Assembly: GCF_026914265.1 (NCBI RefSeq) | Contig: NC_069136.1 | Coordinates: 33,193,368 to 33,257,367, forward strand | Length of the DNA stretch: 64,000 nucleotides | Reading direction: 5' to 3' | Source of the DNA: Mya arenaria | Taxonomy: Eukaryota; Mollusca; Bivalvia; Myida; Myidae | Shown: positions 23,760 through 36,333 of the stretch, one piece after another | Position numbering within the stretch: the stretch's first letter is position 1 | How the letters are laid out: every line of letters begins with the position of its first letter | Notes under the pieces: model-generated | The model's database searches: none | What the model was told of the DNA's origin: nothing | What the model saw: the letters and a program-made list of their open reading frames with translations, nothing else | Program-made: the position numbers and the translations under genes

Positions 23760-26590
23760 ACATTGGTTAAATTTTATGAAAAAAAAACTTCATTTAAACA
23801 CTAGTGTTGTTTTATTGAAAGTGTATGTAAGGAGATTTTTATTTCCTTTACATGTACTTTACAAATCTTCAGTCTGCAGTTATGCTTATATATTATAAAT
23901 TATTTTTAAACATCGGGCACAATTGTCTATTTGTCATTGTTGTAGAATTACCATGCCATGTTTTTGTACCATATCTTATTTAGCTAATAAACCAGGTCCT
24001 GATTCCATTTTATTTCCAAATTTTATAGATATATGTTAAATTTTGGCACAAAAAATCAAGATATTGAATATTCATTTTTGAGAGAGTTGTATAAAATAAT
24101 GTGAAAGCGCTGTATATAATGCTGGTACTAACATGAGTTAGCCTAGTAAGTTCTGAATTTAAATATTATATCAAAATAAAATGAGTCATATAACATTCAA
24201 ATATACTGGTATGATATCAAAAGTCCGGACATAGAGGTTTAAGATACTTTATTGCTTTGTTGTAATCATTTCTCATATGATGATAATGACTTAAACTGCT
24301 TTGAAACAAGTATTATATATATTGAAATAAGGTAGCAATGTTTTATGATAATTCCAAAAGCAAAGACAATATATATATCTGGAAAGCTTACATGCAGTGT
24401 GTATAATGTTTAGTCACTCTTCTAATGAAGAATGTTCTCACACAACAATGCAAATTAAGAAGAGAAATCTTACAAAGAAAACAAACGTTGATTTAACTGT
24501 GTCAGTAAAGAAGATTTGAATCGCTGTTTCAAAAGCTACATTTTAGGAAATGAACTTTCTAGAAAATTACATAAACGAAGATACACAAACACAAAGAGGG
24601 CTTATATAATTCACATGAAAAGTGGGCAATGATGTTTTCTGAAATGCATTTTAGCAAAGACCACAATGTCAATGTATCAATAGAAACCTATGAAAGTTAA
24701 GCTTCAACATCAAGGTAATATAGTGCTCAGATTAAAAAAAATAAGTTGTAAGCTGTGTTATAACTAATAAGAATACCTAAGTACATCAAAATATGATCTT
24801 ATTTCTTGGCAAATGGTTAAAATATTACATTTCTTTTAATATAACATCTTATGCACCAATAAAATGGGGGGGGGGATATAGATTAGCCCTTGGTCGTCTG
24901 TGATTCCGTCTGTAGGTGATATGCCAACTTGTGTCACTTAGAACTCGATTATACCACCTGAAGTCCAGACCCTCGGGCGCTATTTAGGTAATGATGTTTT
25001 GCATCTGGGGTTTCTTTTCCCACTGCACTTAGTAAAACCAGAGTTATTATAATTTAATCAAAAAAGTATTTCACAGGAAAACATACGAACCTCAATCCAA
25101 GTGATGACTTCAGAGTTTACAAACTTGACACTTTATAATTATGAGACTGTTTGCAATTGGATAATGTTGCTATGATTTAATGTTTAATTACGCGTAATCA
25201 TCGTAAAGTGAAAAATAGCAATGCATCAAGTTAGCAGTATTCTTTTCTTGTTGCAAAAATGCAGCAAAAGAAAGTTGTTGTGAAAAAGGCGAAAAAACTA
25301 TTCTTTACATAAAACCATATATAACAAACTTTATTATAACTGCATGATTTACACTGTTAGCTATACATGTAATACATAACTTATACATTTTATAAAACCT
25401 AAATATCCATTTCACTCAACTGTACATGTCATTGAGTATGTTTGGGTTGATATTGATACTTTTGTAGTAAGTAGACAGATTACGTTATCTTAATGAAAAG
25501 TATAAATAAAAATCCCATGTATAAAGTTATTCCGTTCGAAATTAAATCAAACGATAAGACTGAATATTTTTCTTTTATGTACTTCAATGTTTCATTTCTT
25601 TACTATGGAATCAATGATTATGGTGTGTTTTTTTCATTTTCATGAATAGTTTAAAACTAAAGTAAATGATATAAATTGATTTTTCATAGTCATCATGAAT
25701 TTTTGTGCAGAAATCATACTGAAGTTGTATATCCTTCTGACCCCCAAACTGACCAGGGAAGAGTGGTTGATGGGCCCCTGCTGACAGAAATTGGTTATCT
25801 CAATAACATGCATAATAAACACCTAGCTGTGAAGTGAGGCTTCGAAAATGGACCAAAATCAAGAAACCTGGCATAAACTGTAGGACTGTATATGCACACA
25901 ACAGCCCATCTTGCATTGCTATTTCAAAAGATATAGTATTAAACTGGATAAGCTAATAATTCAGTTTAAAGTCTCATACTTTAAATAATTAAATATGTTT
26001 ATTCTTTTTGCATACATTGTTATATTCAGTGATTGAATGGCGTTAACAACGTCAACTACAGGGTATTAATACTCATTTCAAACTTCTGAGGGGGTCAAAC
26101 CATTTTTCCGGGTTATTTGCAGAAGCTTAAAAATCTAAAATATATACACAGTGCTGTTTTACATATTAAAATAGTTAAGTACAGGTTGATTGTCAGATAA
26201 TTATAGAGCCTGTGATAATTTATTTTAACCAAACTCAATCTGTTTTATTTACCTTGTTATGTTTAAAGTAGGAATCATTATTTTGTAATATTACGTGCTT
26301 GTATGATATTCAGTTTTGGGTAATCAGTAAATGTATTGTGTTTGTATTTATGAGTATTCTCAACCATTAAAATATTCAATTTCTTTTGCATTGCCTTCAC
26401 CTTACTTGTGATGCACATAAATGATCTTGTTAATCATAGTCATAGTCGTGGTATGTCCTATAAAATCAATTTTGCCTTTAACTCTTGTTTACCTGGGAAA
26501 AATTGTGCGGCATAAGCAGTTTTTGTAGTTGATAACATTCCTAGAGCCCGTCCAAGGCAATGCCTTATTTCATATTATTAGATAAACAGA
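23760..26590. other. AT-rich non-coding stretch
   Basis: No gene, RNA or repeat family recognised in about 2.8 kb apart from a short G run near 24,866. Confidence 0.45.
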
Positions 26591-26599
26591 AAACCTACT

Positions 26600-27360
26600 T
26601 ATATAAAATCCCTCAAAGTATTCTCCCTTGGAGCGAATGACTGAATTCCATCTTCTTTGCAATGCTTGGATACCGGTTGCTAGACAACTGAATTTAATAC
26701 GTCGGATTTCCCCGTTCACTACCGTCCATCTAAACTATTATAACGTATTCCACGAAGTGGTTCTTTCAATTTGGAAACACATCGAGATTAGGGGGAGAAA
26801 GTACGGAGTACGGAGGATGATCAAGCGATTCCGAACCATATCCCCCTAGTAGCTCCTTTACAACCTTAATTTTGTGAGAGAACGCATTGTCGTGCAAAAT
26901 GAGCGGTGTACTGTCAGTCAGTTCTGCGGCGTGATGCTGGACGAAATATTGTCATAAAAACATCGGCGGTACCCGATGTGATGTAAATACGCCGCGAACG
27001 TCATAAATTATGCAGTTATCATCATTATCTCGGGACAGTTATGACATCGGCGGAATTAAACCGGTATTGGCATTCCATCGAATCCAATTTTCATCATGGC
27101 CAACGATTCTATGCAACATGTTATCGCCTTTTTCATCGTTACTTTGTATAAGTGAGCGAGCGATATTCACACATTGGTGTGTCTGAGTGGATGTTGGGTA
27201 CCCAACGTGCAGTCAGAATGGCCACCATCTCAAAATGCAAAAACAACACCAAAGGTGGCACGAGGTCATCGGATTCGTGTACACTAAGGTCTAGACTATC
27301 ACAATGTGCAAAAACATTTTCTATACACCGTCATTCAAGGTTTAGCTAAGATACCCCATT
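26600..27360 (-). pseudogene. mariner-type transposase relic
   Basis: On the minus strand the mariner landmarks occur in order: a first-Asp block (GHDENWI), a middle block (IIYDVRGVFTSHRVPP), the second-Asp block (ILHDNAFSHKIKVVKELL) and the third-Asp region (DHPPYSVLSPPNLDVF). LKEPLRGIR and a C-terminal remnant follow. The pieces lie in several frames with internal stops, for example directly after IPPMS. The third catalytic Asp aligns with Asn, beside a lost residue in the usual YSPDL. So this is a dead DNA transposon copy. Terminal inverted repeats and the N-terminal DNA-binding region were not identified. Confidence 0.8.
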
Positions 27361-27399
27361 TGGCTGCCGGACTATAGTGAAATTGTTGTCGACTAAGAC

Positions 27400-28600
27400 T
27401 GCTAAATGCTCCAATAAAGATTATAATTATTAAACATTACGCTGAGTGTTTCCTACATGAATATGAAACCATTCTTTTACTTCCCTAATTAAGGCCAACC
27501 AATGAATAAGTTTGGTGCCAGTGACATGCCTGAAATAGACAGAGGTAAGGTGGTTTGAATAATTTGTGTTACTAGAATACCAGTAGAATTCATCATTTAA
27601 TCTTTTTTGCTTCATGCGTGCATAAGTTTTTTTTATTTGTCTCGTCTTGAACTGAAGCACCAGTTTGAGTGTACCGTTTCGCTTTTCGTATTAAGTTATC
27701 GCCAGAGGGAACAGGCTCTGAGCACCCAACCTGAGGTCTCTTCGGTGCGCATTAGATGTGTGGGTCTCTGAAACAAGTCGATATTGACTTGCATAATATG
27801 TGTTATTTTCTTGGAAACATGATTTATTTTGAAACCTTGCTTAATTTAATAGTCCATAAAATCCGTATTTTTATCATTATATCGTTCACAACAAATAGCT
27901 ATAAAAGGTGGAATGTCCAACAAAATGCCCATGGTAGATTGTTTCCTCCTCAGTTTAAGGACAGATTTATTTCCACAAAATTACGAGCCATACATAGACT
28001 AATATAAACCACTGTCAGGTAGATTCCTGCATGGTTAGTAACCAGTACCGAGGTGTCCAATACCAGAGGCCAATATAACTTCATTGCCATGGCTCAAATC
28101 TCTTAAGAGAGAGGCGTACACCATCCATTTTACAACTCAATAGATATAACTGTAAGGACTTGTAGATGGTCAAAACTTTCCAATGAGATGGTAGTTATGG
28201 TGTGCCTTCAAAGGGTGTATATGAGGGAAAATGTGCGCCCCTTATGAAATAAAATCGGTAAATATGTGTATCATGCAATAGGAATACGGTGGAGAAGGAA
28301 TATCAATTTTGGCTTGTTGCCAGAATTATAGTAAATTCAAGTGTAAGTTCTTTAAGCCATATTCCTTCCGTTAACGAATAAGTTTGAATTTCTTATGTGC
28401 TGTTAATCAAGCAATACACTATGCAGTTCATGTAGTGTTCAAAAACATAAATAATGCTGGAAAATGTTAAAAATAAGATATGCACATATCTATAAAACAG
28501 TGATCAAGTGACGTCCGATCAAACCCTAATCCTTTTTTGATATACAGTTATAACATGGTGGTTTAAAATTAATTGTCCAATTTTCCTTTATGAATGTGTA
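27400..28600. other. AT-rich non-coding stretch
   Basis: No gene recognised. Open frames at 27,430-27,660 (-) and 27,756-28,007 (+) lack any family signature. Confidence 0.4.
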
Positions 28601-28604
28601 CCCT

Positions 28605-29175
28605 GTCAGGTAGCATGCATTATTGACAACGATAACTTTGTGTTGTATCTGAAGTCACTGTTATAGAGAAAAATATCCGTTATTTTCCCCGTAAATAAGG
28701 AGACGGGAAACACTTTCATAGTGTATCTTGAGTCATTGTCATAGGGAGAGGATTCCATATTTGTTTCCGTTAGTTACTGTGTACAAGTATTTGGAATCAC
28801 TGTTGTAGAGAAGGGTTCCATAACATTTTCCGTAAAGTAGGAGGACATCTTCATTTTGATTATCGGGAGTAAATATTGAAGAAAAACACGTCATTTCCAT
28901 TATGAAGACATTCGTTGTATCGTATATGGAAACATTTTATGTTTTATATAAAGCTTCCCCAACTTTTCAGTAAAAGAAGAGCGGGAACCATTTTCATAGT
29001 GCTGTATCTTGAGTTAATGTTTTGTTCTTCCTTAATTTTATTTCAAACTTTGAGACACATTCATTTTGTTATATTTGGAGTTGTAGAAAATTATGTTTTT
29101 CATATTTGCCATTAATAAATTGACAGGAGACACTTTCAGTTGTATTGTATCTGGATACACTGTAGAAGAAATAAG
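28605..29175 (-). repeat. Decayed tandem copies of the end of the neighbouring last exon
   Basis: About six degenerate units of roughly 90-95 bases repeat the pattern of the last-exon end at 29,180-29,260. On the + strand each has a TTTCCGTAAATTAGG-like block, then GGGA, a CACTTTCATAGTGTATCTTGAG-like block and a TCACTGTCATAGAGAAGGG-like block. In gene orientation they lie directly downstream of the stop codon, so they are 3'-flank duplications. Divergence grows with distance from the exon. Confidence 0.65.
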
Positions 29176-29185
29176 TCCAATGATT

Positions 29186-29853
29186 TCATTTCCGTAAATT
29201 AGGGGGCGGGAGGGGCTGTGTTGTGTCTGAGGTCACAGTCATCGAGAAGGGAGCGGGATTTGTTGTCGGTGACACTACTGTAGGGCCAGGATTTGGCTCG
29301 GGTGAAGCTGGTGTCCTAGATTCTGATCCTGCGGTTACTCCCTCTAGTAAGACAAACAAGTATTTTGAAAAAAAAAACAATACAAAATAAATTGTATTGA
29401 TGTAAGCGTTTATGTTAAGATCCAATTGACTCAGTTAACAATGTAAGTTGCCTTTTTTAAATAAAAAATCGTTTCATACATGTAATTATTATCACGTTCT
29501 AATATATGAACTACAGAAGCTAAATAAGCTAACTTACTTCCTTTTGGCTGATCTCTTTTAACGGATAAATTGAGGTCTTTTCCTGCTGAAAAGTGTTAAG
29601 CAACCTTGGAATATGTCTTTTAATCAACACGAATTAAACATAAAATAGTTTAATAGGTTAATTGAGTAAGTGTGTATCAAAACGGATTGCCTGGTTCTTG
29701 AAAATAGTGAGTCATACATCCAGTATACTTCATAAAAATCACTAGACAATTCCTCTTTGTATATTGAGACCGATCTTTGTTAAATAAATATTATGAACAA
29801 CAAAAAAAATCAACGATAAGTTTCTTACCCGGTTGAGGAAAAATACATCCCAT
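29186..29853 (-). CDS. Small MGC-starting Pro/Thr/Ser-rich protein, three exons
   Basis: Unrecognised gene assembled from three minus-strand exons: 29,853-29,829, 29,585-29,538 and 29,343-29,186. Both junctions are in the same phase with GT-AG borders (GG|GTAAG, TTTTCAG|CA, AA|GTAAG, TTACTAG|AG). The 76-residue product starts MGCIFPQPAGKDLNLSVKR and ends in a Pro/Thr/Ser-rich, likely disordered tail (SPEPNPGPTVVSPTTN, then QPLPPPNLRK). A Gly-2, Cys-3 start is a known setting for N-myristoylation plus palmitoylation, so a small lipid-anchored membrane protein is a reasonable inference. There is no catalytic domain. The gene is divergent from the oxidoreductase at 36.3 kb. Matching phases, clean borders and the absence of stops are the main support; I found no family match. 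Confidence 0.6.
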
Positions 29854-30189
29854 TTTAGTCTGATTTTCTTAATTACTTCATATTGGTTTCTGTTCTACAT
29901 TTGTATGAATATTAATAGATCACTTCCTTGTATTCACATTGTTCAAATCGATAATCAATAGTCGAGGTATTCAATACTAGCCATATAGTATGAGCTGTTG
30001 CTCTAAATAGTGTAGATTATAGCTGACTAAAACGTGCCACTCAAACACAGACCCTATTGCTGCAACCTTTGAAACTGTCATTTTTGAAGTGCTAACGTGT
30101 GTTAACATTAACGTCATTAAATGTCATCAATGTCATTTATAATTAGTCCATTTTAGAAAAGAAAACATTTTAACTATTTAACAAGTGCT

Positions 30190-33100
30190 GGACCAATGTT
30201 CAGATTGTTGCCTTTAAAACGTGTTTAACCAACGTTAGATTGTTTCTTTCAAAGCGAATTGAACCAATGTTCAGATTCTTTGTCTTGTTGACATGCTGGA
30301 TATTATTCAAATTGTGTGCCTTTAAAACTTGTTGGATAAATGTTTTCATTGTTACCTCTAAAATGTGTTGGAACATTTCTCAGATTGTGTGCCTTTAAAA
30401 TCTGTTAGACTAACGTAAGATTATGTGCCGTTAAAACTTGTTGGATTAATGTTGAGTTTGTGAACATTTTTGATTATGTCAAATTGATAATGTCATACAT
30501 TTATATTATATGGGAACACTGTTAAGATTGTGTACCTTTAAAAAGTGTTTAAGCCAATGTTGTTCTAATTGTGTGCATGTAAAAGTAAAGGTGTTGGACC
30601 AATATTTAGACGGTGTGTATGTGTTATTCCAATGTTCAAATTGTGTGAGTTTTAAACCTGATTGACCAATATTTAGAGTGTGTTTCTTTAAAACATGTTG
30701 GTCCAACGCTCAGATGCGTGAATGTAAAACCTTTTCAAATAGTATTCTTAAAGTGTAAATTTAAAACGTGTTGCACCAATGTTCTGTGTGTGCCTTTTAA
30801 AGAGGTTGGACCAATGTTCAGAGTATGTGGCTTTAAAATGTGTTGAACCAATGCTCGTAGTGTGTGCCTTAAAACGTGTCTAACCAATGAAGGGAGTGTC
30901 TGACTAAAGTGTTTGACAACTGTTCAATGTGTGTGCCTTAAATGCCTGTTGGACCAATGTTTAAATTGCTTGTCTTTAAAACGTGTTGGACAAATGTTCA
31001 TAGTATTTGCCTTTAATTCGTGCTGGTCCAATGTTCAGATTGTTTGCCTTTATAACGTGTTCGACCAATGTTCACTGAGTTTGCCTTTATAACTTGTTGG
31101 AGAAATGTTCAGTTTGTTTGCCTTTAAACGTGCTGGTCCAATTTTCTAAATGTCTACCTTTTGAACGTGTTGGTTTAATTTTCAGACGATGTGTCTTAAA
31201 ACGTTTTGGATCAATGTTCAGAGTGTTTGCCTTTAAAACGTGTCGGCCCAATGTTCAGAGTGTTTGCCTTAAAAACGTGTCGGTCCAATGTTCAGAGTGT
31301 TTGCCTTTATAACGTGTCGGCCCAATGTTCAGAGTGTTTGCCTTTAAAACGTGTTGATCCAATATTCATAGTGTTTGCCTTTAAAACGTGTTGGACAATG
31401 TTCAGAGTGTTTGCCTTTAAAACGTGTTGGACCAATGTTCAGAGTGTTTGCCTTTAAAACGTGTTGGACCAATGTTCAGAGTGTTTGCCATTATAACGTG
31501 TTGGTCCAATGTTCAGAGTGTTTGCCTTAAAAACGTGTCGGCCCAATGTTCAGAGTGTTTGCCTTTAAAACGTGTCGGTCCAATGTTCAGAGTGTTTGCC
31601 TTTATAACGTGTCGGTCCAATGTTCAGAGTGTTTGCCTTTATAACGTGCCGGCCCAATGTTCAGAGTGTTTGCCTTTATAACGTGTCGACCCAATGTTCA
31701 GAGTGTTTGCCTTTAAAACGTGTCGGCCCAATGTTCAGAGTGTTTGCCTTTATAACGTGCCGGCCCAATACTCAGAGTGTTTGCCATTATAACGTGCCGG
31801 TCTGTTCAGAGTGTTTGCCTTTAAAACGTGTTGGCCCAATGTTCAGAGTGTTTGCCTTTATAACGTGCCGGCCCAATGTTCAGAGATTGCCTTTAAAACG
31901 TGTCGACCCAATGTTCAGAGTGTTTGCCTTTAAAACGTGTCGGCCCAATGTTCAGAGTGTTTGCCTTTATAACGTGCCGGCCCAATGTTCAGAGTGTTTG
32001 CCATTATAACGTGCCGGTCCAATGTTCAGAGTGTTTGCCTTTAAAACGTGTCGGCCCAATGTTCAGAGTGTTTGCCTTTATAACGTGTTGGTCCAATGTT
32101 CAGAGTGTTTGCCTTTAAAACGTGTTGGTCCAATGTTCAGAGTGTTTGCCATTATAACGTGCCGGCCCAATGTTCAGAGTGTTTGCCTTTAAAACGTGTC
32201 GACCCAATGTTCAGAGTGTTTGCCTTTAAAACGTGTCGGCCCAATGTTCAGAGTGTTTGCCTTTATAACTTGCCGGCCCAATGTTCATAGTGTTTGCCTA
32301 TAAAACGTGTCGACCCAATGTTCAGAGTGTTTGCCTTTAAAACGTGTCGACCCAATGTTCAGAGTGTTTGCCTTTATAACATGCCGGCCCAATGTTCAGA
32401 GTGTTTGCCTTTAAAACGTGTCGACCCAATGTTCAGAGTGTTTGCCTTTAAAACGTGTCGGCCCAATGTTCAGAGTGTTTGCCTTTAAAACGTGTCGACC
32501 CAATGTTCAGAGTGTTTGCCTTTAAAACGTGCCGGCCCAATGTTCAGAGTGTTTGCCATTATAACGTGCCGGCCCAATGTTCAGAGTGTTTGCCATTATA
32601 ACGTGCCGGCCCAATGTTCAGAGTGTTTGCCATTATAACGTACCGGCCCAATGTTCAGAGTGTTTGCCTTTATAACGTACCGGCCCAATGTTCAGAGTGT
32701 TTGCCTTTATAACGTACCGGCCCAATGTTCAGAGTGTTTGCCTTTATAACGTACCGGCCCAATGTTCAGAGTGTTTGCCTTTAAAACGTGTCGGCCCAAT
32801 GTTCAGAGTGTTTGCCTTTAAAACGTGTCGGCCCAATGTTCAGAGTGTTTGCCTTTATAACGTGCCGGCCCAATGTTCAGAGTGTTTGCCATTATAACGT
32901 ACCGGCCCAATGTTCAGAGTGTTTGCCTTTATAACGTGCCGGCCCAATGTTCAGAGTGTTTGCCATTATAACGTGCCGGCCCAATGTTCAGAGTGTTTGC
33001 CATTATAACGTGCCGGCCCAATGTTCAGAGTGTTTGCCATTATAACGTGCCGGCCCAATGTTCAGAGTGTTTGCCATTATAACGTGTTGGCCCAATGTTC

Positions 33101-34056
33101 AGAGATTGCCTTTAAAACGTGTCGACCCAATGTTCAGAGTGTTTGCCTTTATAACGTGTTGGTCCAATGTTCAGAGTGTTTGCCTTTATAACGTGTCGAC
33201 CCAATGTTCAGAGTGTTTGCCTTTATAACGTGTTGGTCCAATGTTCAGAGTGTTTGCCTTTATAACGTGTTGGATCAATGTTCAGAGTTTTTGCCTTTAA
33301 AACGTGTCGACCCAATGTTCAGAGTGATTGCCTTTAAAACGTGTTGGTCCAATGTTCAGAGTTTTTGCCTTTAAAACGTGTTGGTCAAATGTTCAGAGTG
33401 TTTGCCTTTAAAACGTGTCGACCCAATGTTCAGAGTGATTGCCTTTAAAACGTGTTGGTCAAATGTTCAGAGTGTTTGCCTTTAAAACGTGTCGACCCAA
33501 TGTTCAGAGTGTTTGCCTTTATAACGTGTTGGTCCAATGTTCATAGTGTTTGCCTTTATAACGTGTTGGTCCAATGTTCAGAGTTTTTGCCTTTAAAACG
33601 TGCTGGCCCAATGTTCAGAATGTTTGCCATTATAACGTGCCTGCCCAATGTTCAGAGTGTTTGCCATTATAACGTGTTGGCCCAATGTTCAGAGATTGCC
33701 TTTAAAACGTGTCGACCCAATGTTCAGAGTGTTTGCCTTTATAACGTGTTGGTCCAATGTTCAGAGTTTTTGCCTTTAAAACGTGTCGACCCAATGTTCA
33801 GAGTGATTGCCTTTAAAACGTGTCGACCCAATGTTCAGAGTTTTTGCCTTTAAAACGTGTCGACCCAATGTTCAGAATGATTGCCTTTAAAACGTGTCGA
33901 CCCAATGTTCAGAGTGTTTGCCTTTATAACGTGTTGGTCCAATGTTCAGAGTTTTTGCCTTTAAAACGTGTCGACCCAATGTTCAGAGTGTTTGCCTTTA
34001 TAACGTGTCGACCCAATGTTCATAGTGTTTGCCTTTATAACGTGTTGGTCCAATGT
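30190..34056. repeat. 37-bp minisatellite, about 100 copies
   Basis: The unit contains CCTTTAAAACGTGTCGG and CCCAATGTTCAGAGTG. From 31,200 to 34,056 (about 77 copies) units are nearly identical, with variant classes (TTTAAAACGTGTCGACC, TTTATAACGTGCCGGCC, CCATTATAACGTG). From 30,190 to 31,200 they decay steadily to the left. A short-unit variant (CAGAGATTGCC) recurs at about 31,880, 33,105 and 33,695. The 37-bp period is not a multiple of three, so long open frames cycle through three readings; they are not genes. The 330 bases between this array and the MGC gene hold nothing else recognised. Confidence 0.97.
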
Positions 34057-34106
34057 GAATTTTAAATGATTGGAACTGAATTCAAACAATCAAAATTTCC
34101 TTCAAC

Positions 34107-34315
34107 TTAAAGCTGCACTCTAACAGATTGACCGTTTTGACATTTTTATTTTATTTATTCTCTTAGAATCATTAAATGCTTGCGTAAATATCTGGAGATC
34201 AGAGATATAAGACTGCTGACAAAAAATAGATCGCAGGTTTTCATATTGACGTTTATTTTTTTTCTTATAGCGTTAGAAACGCTTTTAGCTATAAAACATT
34301 AACTTTCGAACTTTC
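34107..34315 (+). mobile_element. TTAA-MITE family F2, partial copy ending at poly(G)
   Basis: Starts TTAAAGCTGCACTCTAACAG and runs like the left half of 61,921-62,281 (GATCGCAGGTTTTCATAT), then stops at a 14-base G run at about 34,316-34,329. TTAA at the border and a GCTGCACTCTCAC-type terminus suggest a piggyBac-like MITE; this is inference. The flank from 34,330 to 34,967 holds nothing recognised. Confidence 0.6.
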
Positions 34316-34967
34316 GGGGGGGGGGGGGGCGAATCAGTTACACTAGTCTTGGAATTTGAATGTGTATTGTTACTATTTCGCCTTTTAACATACTTACGTC
34401 AAACACAGCTATACTTTGTGGAGACAGTCTTTGGAATCATTTAGTTTGGTAATTATAAGCCTTCTTTCGGTCGTATTTAACCTGCTATTTATTTCTGTTT
34501 TTGTTATATAGACAAATATACTGGCCAGAACAGAGCGTGCTGCTTTAACGAAAGTGAAGAGCCTCCATATTTTGGCCTGGATGTGAACTCATTTAAAACC
34601 ACTTATTGACCACTATCAGTAAGGTGCATTCATGTCCATGTGCATATTTGTCTTATCATTTTATTAAAGTTTATTTGCAAATATTCTTCCCTAAGCAAAC
34701 TTCATTTCAGAGATAAGTGCGCGCCCGATTATATTTAAGTTAAATAGAGCTTTAAGATTGGTTTAGACGTTGAATAATATATGATGTTGTTTCGGAGATG
34801 TCTTAAATTTACTGGATCAAAATGGAATACCCATAATTTACTGTTTTCTGGAGCAATTTACAGCGCACAGTCGGAAGTAAATTGTGTTAGTATGCCTTAT
34901 AACTTAGATATCTGTAGAATATTTGCAGTCATAATAACTAAAGGCTGACGGACAGTTGAACACTTAG

Positions 34968-36215
34968 ACAGACGGACGGATAGGTAGGCCCACAGCAAGC
35001 CAGACAGACGTACGTTCGGATAAGTAGGCCCACAGCAAGCCAGACGGGCGGATAGGTAGGCACACAGCAAACCAGACAGACGGATAGGTAGGCCCACAGC
35101 AAGCCAGACAGACGGATAGGTAGGCCCACAGCAAGCCAGACGGACGGATAGGTAGGCCCACAGCAAGCCAGACGGACGGATAGGTAGGCCCACAGCAAGC
35201 CAGACGGACGGATAGGTAGGCCCACAGCAAGCCAGACAGACGGATATGTAGGCCCACAGCAAGCCAGACGGACGGATAGGTAGGCCAAAAGCCAGTCAGA
35301 CGGACTGATAGGTAGGCCCACAGCAAGCCAGACGGACGGATAGGTAGGCCCTCAGCAAGTCAGACGGACTGATAGGTAGGCCCACAGCAAGCCAGACAGA
35401 CGTACGTTCGGATAGGTAGGCCCACAGCAAGCCAGAAAGACGTACGTTCGGATAGGTAGGCCCACAGCAAGCCAGACGGACGGATAGGTAGGCCCACAAC
35501 AAGTCAGACGGACGGATAGGTAGGCCCACAGCAAGCCAGACAGACGTACGTTCGGATAGGTAGGCCCACAGCAGGCCAGACAGACGGACGGACGGATAGG
35601 TAGGCCCACAGCAAGCCAGACTGACGTACGTTCGGATAGGTAGGCCCACAGCAAGCCAGACGGACGGATAGGTAGGCCCACATCAAGTCAGACGGACGGA
35701 TAGGTAGGCCCACAGCAAGCCAGACAGACATACGTTCGGATAGGTAGGCCCACAGCAAGCCAGACGGACGGATAGGTAGGCCCACAGCAAGCCAGACGGA
35801 CGGATAGGTAGGCCTACAGCAAGCCAGACGGACGGATAGGTAGGCCCACATCAAGTCAGACGGACGGATATGTAGGCCCACAGCAAGCCAGACGGACGGA
35901 TAGGTAGGCACACAGCAAGCCAGACGGACGGATAGGTAGGCACACAGCAAGCCAGACAGACGTACTGGCGGATAGGTAGACACGCAGCAAGCCAGACAGA
36001 CGTACTGGCGGATAGGTAGACACGAAGAAAGTCAGACAGACGGAGAGGTAAACAGGCAGCAGTTCAGACAGACGTACAGACGGAAAGGTAGGCACGAAGC
36101 AAGCCAGACAGACGTACGGACGGAAAGGTAGACACGCAGCAAGCCATATTGGCGAATGGATAGATAGGCACGCAAAAAGCCAGACAGACGTACAGACGGA
36201 GGGGTATGCGCACAG
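34968..36215. repeat. 32-bp minisatellite, about 39 copies
   Basis: The unit contains GGATAGGTAGGCCCACAGC and AAGCCAGACGGAC. Some units carry a four-base-longer GTACGTTCGGATAGG form. It decays towards the right (35,950-36,215), about 120 bases before the start of the oxidoreductase. The minus frames are open for up to about 170 codons because the unit lacks stops; the predicted peptides are pure repeat, so I reject them as proteins. Confidence 0.97.
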
Positions 36216-36333
36216 CAAGCAAGGAATTAAACTTGTTAAGGAGTATTTAACCTCCAACTCAATCCAAAATGTATCAATATAGTTTTTACATGTATCACTT
36301 ACAATGATTTGAAAAGGCAAAACAACATGATTT

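Noticed and set aside
31094-34065. Many plus-strand open frames of 64-133 codons with a repeated Cys/Phe/Val-rich peptide
   Set aside because: They are readings of the 37-bp minisatellite, cycling through three frames; no start context, splice sites or non-repeat domain.
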